Positions 40,068 to 45,897 of a DNA stretch of 45,897 nucleotides are shown one piece after another. Position 1 is the first letter of the stretch, and each line of letters opens with the position of its first letter. Source of the stretch: Saprolegnia diclina VS20 (Eukaryota; Oomycota; Saprolegniomycetes; Saprolegniales; Saprolegniaceae); the NCBI RefSeq assembly GCF_000281045.1, contig NW_008246110.1, positions 326,918-372,814 of the forward strand. The letters run 5' to 3'. Made by a program: the position numbers and the translations under genes. The notes under the pieces are model-generated. The model searched no databases, was not told where the DNA came from, and saw nothing but the letters and a program-made list of their open reading frames with translations.

Positions 40068-42831
40068 GTTTGTTGGTGTCGAAAAGGAAATGTGAGAACT
40101 GGTACACGTCGCTGCAATCGTTGGCAATCCCTTTGCCACGGGACGCAGCGACCGAATCTCTTTGCTTTTTGATCTTGACAACGTAGGACGGCGTCCGATT
40201 GGCTACGGACCCAAGCTGCGCTTAGTTGTTGGGCGCCAGATGGCGCTAGAAAGGCGGTTGTGTGTGGGGATGTCAAGATGTAATGCAGACACGATGGACG
40301 TTATCCACTTGGTGTCTCAGCACACGGCATCGACGCGCTCTCTACATGTGTTGGGGATCACGGCACCGATTCCGTCGTTGCGAGTGGTCGTTGTCATGAA
40401 CCTGGCCTGGTTGCTCTCCGAGTCGTTGAACTCCATGAGGTGCAATAATGCTGCTTGTGGTGGCCAAGGAAATAAGGACATGGGTCCCGGTGATGACTTG
40501 CCTTCCAGCTACACAAGACTTCCGTACATGTATAGGCTGCGCTTGACAATGGAATGACATTCCTATAGCATATCGCAGCCCGTCGGGCTCGAAACGCGTT
40601 GGGACGTCGGTTCATAGAGTCGATACCGCTGGAGTCGATGACCGCTGTGGGATCGCGATGGTTTTCGACGACTGAAAATTTCAGATCTTCAAGGGGCGCG
40701 ACGCGACGCTCGTCACGAAAGGAACTCGCGAATGATCACACATGTGTGTCAGCCCTCTGTGCACACTTGACCATATTGTGTGCTTCGTCGCAGACCGTCC
40801 GATTTTCGTTGAGTACAAACTGCACACTGCGGCCGGAATCGTAAATTCAATGCCGCGAATAGCCATTCCGGGAAGTCTCTCGCTTGCTGGGGCACTGCTC
40901 CATCGCGAAATCGGGGGTTCGATGCGGTCGCTTGTAACCTCGTACCTATGGACATGGACCTGCGTGCGTCGAATGCGAATGAAATTCTGCAAGAAAGCCT
41001 ATTTGGTTCACCATGACGAAGCGCAATACGACCCAAACAACCACAAGCAAAATCCATGGCTACTACAGTAGCCCCACTGAATTGTACTATTTGGAAGAAG
41101 TCAACTACATTGTACGACAGGAGTGCTGGGATGTGAACCAGATTTCCAGCAGATTTCTCGGATGTTGAGTTTGTTGAGAAATCGCACTCGAATCTTCCGC
41201 AAGGGTACGTTTTCCATTTTTCATTGCTTCTAGTGGCAAGTGCACGAAGTCGCATGGGGAGCGGGTGGCGACGCCAAAGCTCCTGGAGAACGTTGAGCTC
41301 GAGAATTCACGGCGTTGATTCTGCTGCGCACCACCAAACCACCCTGTCGCGTCTGGGTGACTTGTGCGAGTAAACTGTGCGAGCGCGCAGAGAAGCCCTT
41401 TGGAAAGACTGGACGCAATCGCAACAGCGACCAGTAGATGCAGATCGTGCAATTGCGATCGTCACCGACGAGGCTCTATGTCGAGGCATTCGGTCATTGT
41501 CCATGGCGATCAAACGCGCTTTAAAGTGTTAACCTACCCGTCTCTCTTGCGCGTGGCGACCTCGTCCTTCTCCTCGGCACACAAGCGTTCTGGGTCCAAC
41601 CCGAGTTCTCCTACCTGTACTGTGCAGAGGCTCGCTACGATCCTGTCGCAACAGGGAAGATCGAATCACCGCCTTCGCTCGTGGTTGGCAGGGTCCAACA
41701 CAAACGACACGACGTTCGAATAGCAGGCGACCACCGTCAATTGCAGGTTCGTGCAACGGCATTGGTCCGCAAACGCCACGCCCTTTGGAGGCGACTGTTT
41801 GCTCGATGACGCGAAGCCGTCATGTGGGAGCTGTACGGCATAGCTCACGCGGTGGACCGCCCGCCGCTTCATAATGGCAGCATGAACAACGACCCTTCAC
41901 ACTGATGGTTCATAAAGCTTGGTCACCAAGTGCTTAACGCAATTTTATTTTCACCGCCGCCACCACGTCGCGAGTGGGCCAACGACTGTGTTTGCTCAGA
42001 GGCAACCAGTTCCAATCCCTGCCAAGGGAGAACGGAGGCAAGCTTTGGGGCTAAACCAGAAATCGGGTGTGGCACGGCGGGTGACTTTAGCCCAGGACGT
42101 CCACAGCAAAAAGTGCTTGGCGCCGGCTTCGTCTGCACCACCACCGGAGGCTACGGCGGCGGCGGCAAGGGCGGTGCCGACTGCCGGTGGTGGCGGCTGG
42201 AACACCGGTGCTACGGGCGGCTACCTCTGCAAGGTCTAACTCGTCAAGCGCCACTTACTTGTATCGCCCTCTTGCGTAACTTGTCTGAATAGAAACGTCA
42301 TGTTCCTTGATATTGCATCTACTGGCAGCGGCTCAAGCTCAACGACGTGTAGATGCTCCCGACGTTGCTCAAGCACTGTGGGTCTTGGGCGCCCACGGCT
42401 GCTGGCGCTGATCGACTCGAACGCTTTGAAACAACTGCGTCAACTCATTGTCGTTCATAATCCCTCTCGAACGCCGCTTTGTTCAAACGCTGCCAGACCT
42501 CGGCGTCGCTCAAGCTCGCCGGGCCCTCTCAAGAGCTTTTTCATGTACTACTCGTGGCCCTCTTTGGCACGCTGCCACGCGACTCTCGACGCCACTCTCG
42601 TCATTCGACAAGCGCCTCAGGAGCATTTACGATCTCAAGGAGCTCAACACCATTGAGAGGAGCTTGAACCGATGCGGTCGTCGATGCTTGTCCCGGCGTC
42701 CCCACGCACGACGCTGTCAAAGACTTCGGTGCGCGCGTGTGGCAATCTTCTGCCAGCAATGGTGGATTATACATCTCAAACGGTTAGTTGCATTTAGTTA
42801 GTTTAGAAATTAATAGATTGATGAAAGGCCT
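40068..42831. other. gene-poor stretch with possible decayed coding remnants
   Basis: About 2.8 kb. The first 150 bases should be the PDR promoter (CGATTGGCTACGG near 40196). On the plus strand, 41380-41520 and 41530-41800 each keep a protein-like frame, but these are out of register with each other and no GT-AG intron joins them. Another stretch near 41940-42240 is Gly- and Cys-rich (GFVCTTTGGYGGGGKGG in one frame), and 42450-42700 has a further short frame. None matches a family I know. A degraded gene or a highly divergent multi-exon gene are both possible. Confidence 0.35.
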
Positions 42832-44292
42832 CTAATAACGACGGCCGCCACCGCGGCCACCACGACCACCACCGCCACCACGACGGAAGAAGTTGCCACC
42901 CTTGCCGCCACTGCGCTTCCCCTTCATCTCAACGAGCTCTTGCGGTACTTCTTGCTGCGCTTCGGTGAGAATCTCGACAAGCTCCTTGGCGCAGCCGGCG
43001 TCGCTCTTGGTGAAGAGCGAGAAGGACTGGCCCTTGGCGCCGGCACGGCCCGTACGACCGATGCGGTGGACGTAGTCTTCGATGCCGTTCTGGCCGTTGG
43101 GCATGTCGTAGTTGATGACGACGCCGACGTCCTTGACATCGAGGCCGCGCGCCGCCACGTCGGTCGCAAAGAGCAGGTTGATCGTGCCCATCTTGAACTG
43201 GTTCATCGTGAGCGTGCGCTCGTGCTGCTCCTTGTCGCCGTGGAGGGCGCCGACCGCGAAGCCGTCGGCCCAGTACTCGTTCGCAAAGTGGTCGCACGTG
43301 CGCTTGGTGCGGAAGAACACGATCGTCTTGACGTGCTTGGTCAAGTCCGTGTTGGTCGGGTCCTCCATCTTGACGACCTTGTCTACGAGCTCGGCAAACT
43401 TGATGTGCTTGTCGCTCTCGTCGCACATGATCACGTTCTGCACAATGTCCTTGTTGGCCTGGAGCACGTTGATGTCGCCCATCTCGACTTGGACCGGGTT
43501 GGTGAGGAACTCGCGCGCGAGCTTCTGGATCGCCTTGGGCCACGTGGCGCTGAAGAGAAGCGTCTGGCGCTGCGCCGGGATCTCGGCCACGATCGACCGG
43601 ATCTGGGGTTCGAAGCCCATGTCAAGCATGCGATCGGCTTCGTCAAGCACGAGGATCTCGACCGAGCGGAGGTTGACCTTCTTCATCGTGAGAAGGTCGT
43701 TGAGACGACCGGGCGTCGCGACGAGGCAGTCGACGCCAATCTCGAGCTGGCGGATCTGCATGTACTTGGGCGCACCGCCGTAAATGCACGCTGTGCGCAC
43801 GAACGGCTTGGCGCGGCTGAACTTCTTGGCCTCGGCCTCGATCTGCGTCGCGAGCTCGCGCGTCGGCGCCAGCACGAGGATGCGCGGGTCGCGCGTCGGC
43901 TTGGTGTTCTTGGAGATGTGGTAGAACGACGGCAAGAGAAAGCCCACGGTCTTGCCCGAGCCCGTCTTGGCGACCGAGATCATGTCCTGCTTGGTGAGCG
44001 CGATCGGCCACGACTGCGCCTGCGTCGGCGTCGGCGACGTGTAGCCCGCGCGCTTGAAGCAGTCCTTGATCTCGGTCGTGAACGGCGTGTCGTCAAACTC
44101 GAGGATCGGGTCCGGGCACGCATAGTTGGCCGTCGGGCCGCGGATCGTGATCGAGTGCTCGGCGCGCCATGCCACGCCCGCTGCGGTGCTGGCTGTCGGC
44201 GCCGTGTTGGCGACCTTGGCGGCCTTGCCGGCGCCGTCCTCGTCGCGCTTGCGCTTGGGGGCGGCGTCGTGCTTCTTGAAGGTCATCGTCAT
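42832..44292 (-). CDS. DEAD-box ATP-dependent RNA helicase (DDX5/Dbp2-like)
   Basis: Single exon, 486 residues from the ATG at 44292; a second ATG two codons later is equally possible. A short basic N-terminus (KRKRDEDGAGKAAKVA) is followed by the helicase core with all motifs: Q motif PTPTQAQSWPIAL, I AKTGSGKT, Ia PTRELA, Ib TPGR, II DEAD, III SAT, IV IVFFRTK, V ARGLDV and VI HRIGRTGRAG. The upstream ITIRG, CPDPILEFDD and GFLLP blocks are those of the DDX5/Dbp2 group. The C-terminus is a short RGG box (FFRRGGGGGRGGRGGGRRY). Dbp2/p68 proteins unwind RNA in transcription, mRNP assembly and splicing. The frame is open further upstream, but that part contains several CCAAT boxes (44340-44400) and is taken as promoter. 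Confidence 0.96.
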   Translation of the reverse strand: MTMTFKKHDAAPKRKRDEDGAGKAAKVANTAPTASTAAGVAWRAEHSITIRGPTANYACPDPILEFDDTPFTTEIKDCFKRAGYTSPTPTQAQSWPIALTKQDMISVAKTGSGKTVGFLLPSFYHISKNTKPTRDPRILVLAPTRELATQIEAEAKKFSRAKPFVRTACIYGGAPKYMQIRQLEIGVDCLVATPGRLNDLLTMKKVNLRSVEILVLDEADRMLDMGFEPQIRSIVAEIPAQRQTLLFSATWPKAIQKLAREFLTNPVQVEMGDINVLQANKDIVQNVIMCDESDKHIKFAELVDKVVKMEDPTNTDLTKHVKTIVFFRTKRTCDHFANEYWADGFAVGALHGDKEQHERTLTMNQFKMGTINLLFATDVAARGLDVKDVGVVINYDMPNGQNGIEDYVHRIGRTGRAGAKGQSFSLFTKSDAGCAKELVEILTEAQQEVPQELVEMKGKRSGGKGGNFFRRGGGGGRGGRGGGRRY

Positions 44293-44739
44293 GCTCCTGA
44301 GCTGGCGAGTGCAATTGTACCGACCGCTTCCGCGGACCAATCTCTTGGGAGAGCCAATCACTTGCAAAAATTGGTTGGTCAACGCACTGGCCAATGAGCA
44401 GCGACCAAGACGCTTGCATGAGGACTTGTGCCGTTTCCATTTGGGTGCGTCTATCCTATTTTTATGATTGAAATCGGCCTTTCGGACCGAAAATAGGCAG
44501 CCCGTGACGTGGCGCCAGCAGGCGCCTTTTCGCAGGAACCAGAACATGGTAAGTATCACGACGACACGCCCACCACAGACTGACCACAGACCACAGGACG
44601 AGGGAGACTCCGAATCAAATGATGCTCGATACAACGCCAAAGAGTGTATAACGCTTGGACCATTAGCGCGTTAAACTAAATCATGTGTCACACCCAGCTC
44701 GCTCCCATCCCCCAGTACCGGTCTGGTACTGCAGTACTA
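44293..44739. promoter_or_regulatory. helicase promoter with CCAAT cluster
   Basis: CCAATC, GCCAATCAC, ATTGG and GGCCAATGAG occur within 44337-44398, 45-105 bp upstream of the helicase start. Three of four read as ATTGG in the direction of the gene. No TATA box or other gene is seen to 44739. Confidence 0.5.
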
Positions 44740-45156
44740 CTCCGTCCCATATTACTTTGCGTTTTTAACTTTAAGTGACCGTGAAAAATCGAGTTTTGAA
44801 AGTTTCGAATCAGTCAAACCAGCTTTTGATTTCCTCTATCAATTGATACAGCTCGTGTCAAAATTATGCCCATTGAAGACTTCTGTTCTTGGCGTTAAAA
44901 ACGGTCACTCGAATCGTTTTGCGAATCTTTCACCGGGCTTGATGTTTGTATCAGGAATTGGGCAAATCGAGTTTTATTAATATTACTTTTCCGGATAACA
45001 TACTCAAAGTACGTCATTTTTCCGGAAATAGAATAAAAATAAATTATTACTGTCAATTTCTACCAATCACAACCCCGTATTATGCGCAAGCCAATCACAA
45101 GCGACTTCCGCTGCGAGGTCGATTCGACCAAAAACGCAAAGTAATATGGGACGGAG
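44740..45156. mobile_element. MITE A, TA-flanked, 27-bp terminal inverted repeats
   Basis: A 417-bp non-coding AT-rich element. The first 27 bases (44740-44766, starting CTCCGTCCCATATTACTTTG) are the exact reverse complement of 45130-45156. A TA precedes the left end, as expected for Tc1/mariner-type insertion. There is no transposase. The right end abuts a second inverted-repeat unit with no TA between them. Confidence 0.8.
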
Positions 45157-45801
45157 AGCAGGTAGCAAAAACGACCGACTGTCGTAACTTGATATTTGTA
45201 TGAATCGAAGTTCGCATAGACAGCACTAAGAATGCATGTATAAGCTGGCTACCACTATTCGATACAAAAATAAAGGTTTTTATGGTTGTCTTCATGGCCC
45301 CCAATGAAGGCGTAAATCATATAGCTGGAGGCTGGCGTTGTACTACACATGATATTCATGCTTTTCTAAGCTGGCTAAGCCCCATTGCATCGTGCAGTTC
45401 GACGTATTTATGAATTTATTGCCTGTCCAAATTGGGTCCATTCGCAGCGATGTCGGTTGGGTGCGCTTAGAATTGTATATGCCACATCTCCCAAATTCAC
45501 TTCCAAATGCGTCAAATGCAAACCCTTCAAGACTAATGAAGAAACTAGTTCGTTGTTGTGTGGCGCATGATATTTAATGTCTTAAGATCATAATGGTATC
45601 AACATTTTGTCGGATACGCTCGTGTTTGGCGATGTTATGGCTTTTCCAAATTTTAAGTGGCGTTTCCATAGACGTGATCAGGTTATTTGATATTCCTAGT
45701 GCTAAATCCACGCAGATTTGTTTTTAAATACACAACCTTCGAACTACGATCTCGTATAGTTCATTGTAAGTGATTCGTTTTTGCTACCTGCTGGGACGGA
45801 G
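45157..45801. mobile_element. MITE B, adjoining second unit with shared terminus
   Basis: 18 bases at 45157-45174 (AGCAGGTAGCAAAAACGA) are the exact reverse complement of 45775-45792. The right side then has the 9-base cap GGGACGGAG and a TA (45802-45803), but the left side lacks its own CTCCGTCCC cap and directly follows the right cap of MITE A. The interior is AT-rich and non-coding. Confidence 0.7.
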
Positions 45802-45897
45802 TAGTATGTGCTGATGAATTCTGCCGCGTCGATCTCTTGAGCGGTCACCTCTGTGAATGACAACACAGTGGAGCACCGGAAGGCGTAGAGTGGTGGG

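Noticed and set aside
35988-40172. A 1394-codon open frame on the plus strand antisense to the PDR transporter
   Set aside because: It mirrors the transporter frame; strong GC3 codon use removes stops from the complementary strand. Composition is Arg/Glu/His/Val-heavy with no domains. The same explains the long antisense frames at 42940-44397 and 31662-32852.
42293-44640. Longer helicase start, up to 116 codons upstream
   Set aside because: The upstream frame has no helicase-like sequence and includes the CCAAT cluster expected in the promoter.

Overview
The window looks like nuclear DNA of an oomycete (water mould), most likely of the Saprolegniales. Genes are dense, GC-rich at third codon positions, and split by very short introns (about 34-57 nt, nearly all ending in TAG). 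The gene set fits this: a full-size PDR/ABCG transporter, an FBT/BT1-type transporter, a Stealth-family phosphotransferase, a secreted GT41 (O-GlcNAc transferase-like) protein, a PDZ-ankyrin-FYVE protein and repetitive N-glycosylated surface proteins. The species cannot be named from the sequence. Exon joins were worked out by hand from reading frame, intron phase and family conservation. In every multi-exon gene modelled to its stop codon the phases close exactly; the exception is the gene at 6543-9165, whose 3' end is unresolved.

Layout. 0.7-6.3 kb: a TMEM41/VTT membrane protein (-), the splicing factor SYF2 (+), then three consecutive minus-strand secreted or membrane proteins; two of these have a C-terminal membrane segment and a short tail with a Tyr-x-x-hydrophobic sorting motif. 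6.3-9.7 kb: seven evenly spaced ATTGG boxes precede an eleven-exon gene encoding a CHAT (caspase-like) domain followed by a P-loop NTPase. This is the most interesting locus in the window, with the domain order of bacterial and fungal signalling or immune STAND proteins, and the usual catalytic cysteine appears to be missing. 9.8-19 kb: a La-related protein with a predicted N-terminal membrane anchor (-), a gene-poor stretch, mitochondrial ribosomal protein bS6 (+), the tRNA t6A enzyme SUA5/YRDC (+), a CSRNP-like nuclear protein (-), and a nine-exon UAS-UBX protein of the FAF2 type (-), followed by a 170-nt assembly gap.

19.6-30.5 kb: an SR-type RRM protein (+), a 521-residue protein with four copies of a short charged repeat (-), a Stealth protein (-), about 2.3 kb of AT-richer DNA with one transposon-like terminus, an FBT/BT1 transporter (+), and a twelve-exon secreted TPR-GT41 protein (-). 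30.7-45.9 kb: a PDZ-ankyrin-FYVE protein (+), mitochondrial ATP synthase subunit delta (+), an uncharacterised acidic protein (-), the PDR transporter (-), a gene-poor stretch with decayed coding traces, a DDX5/Dbp2-like RNA helicase (-), and finally a two-part MITE structure with TA-flanked CTCCGTCCC ends.

The genes do not form one pathway. Broad themes are RNA processing and translation (SYF2, RRM, DEAD-box, LARP, SUA5, bS6), membrane traffic and quality control (VTT, UBX, FYVE), and the cell surface or secretory system (glycoproteins, Stealth, GT41, transporters). Shared promoter motifs (ATTGG boxes, TATCCGG) recur upstream of several of them.
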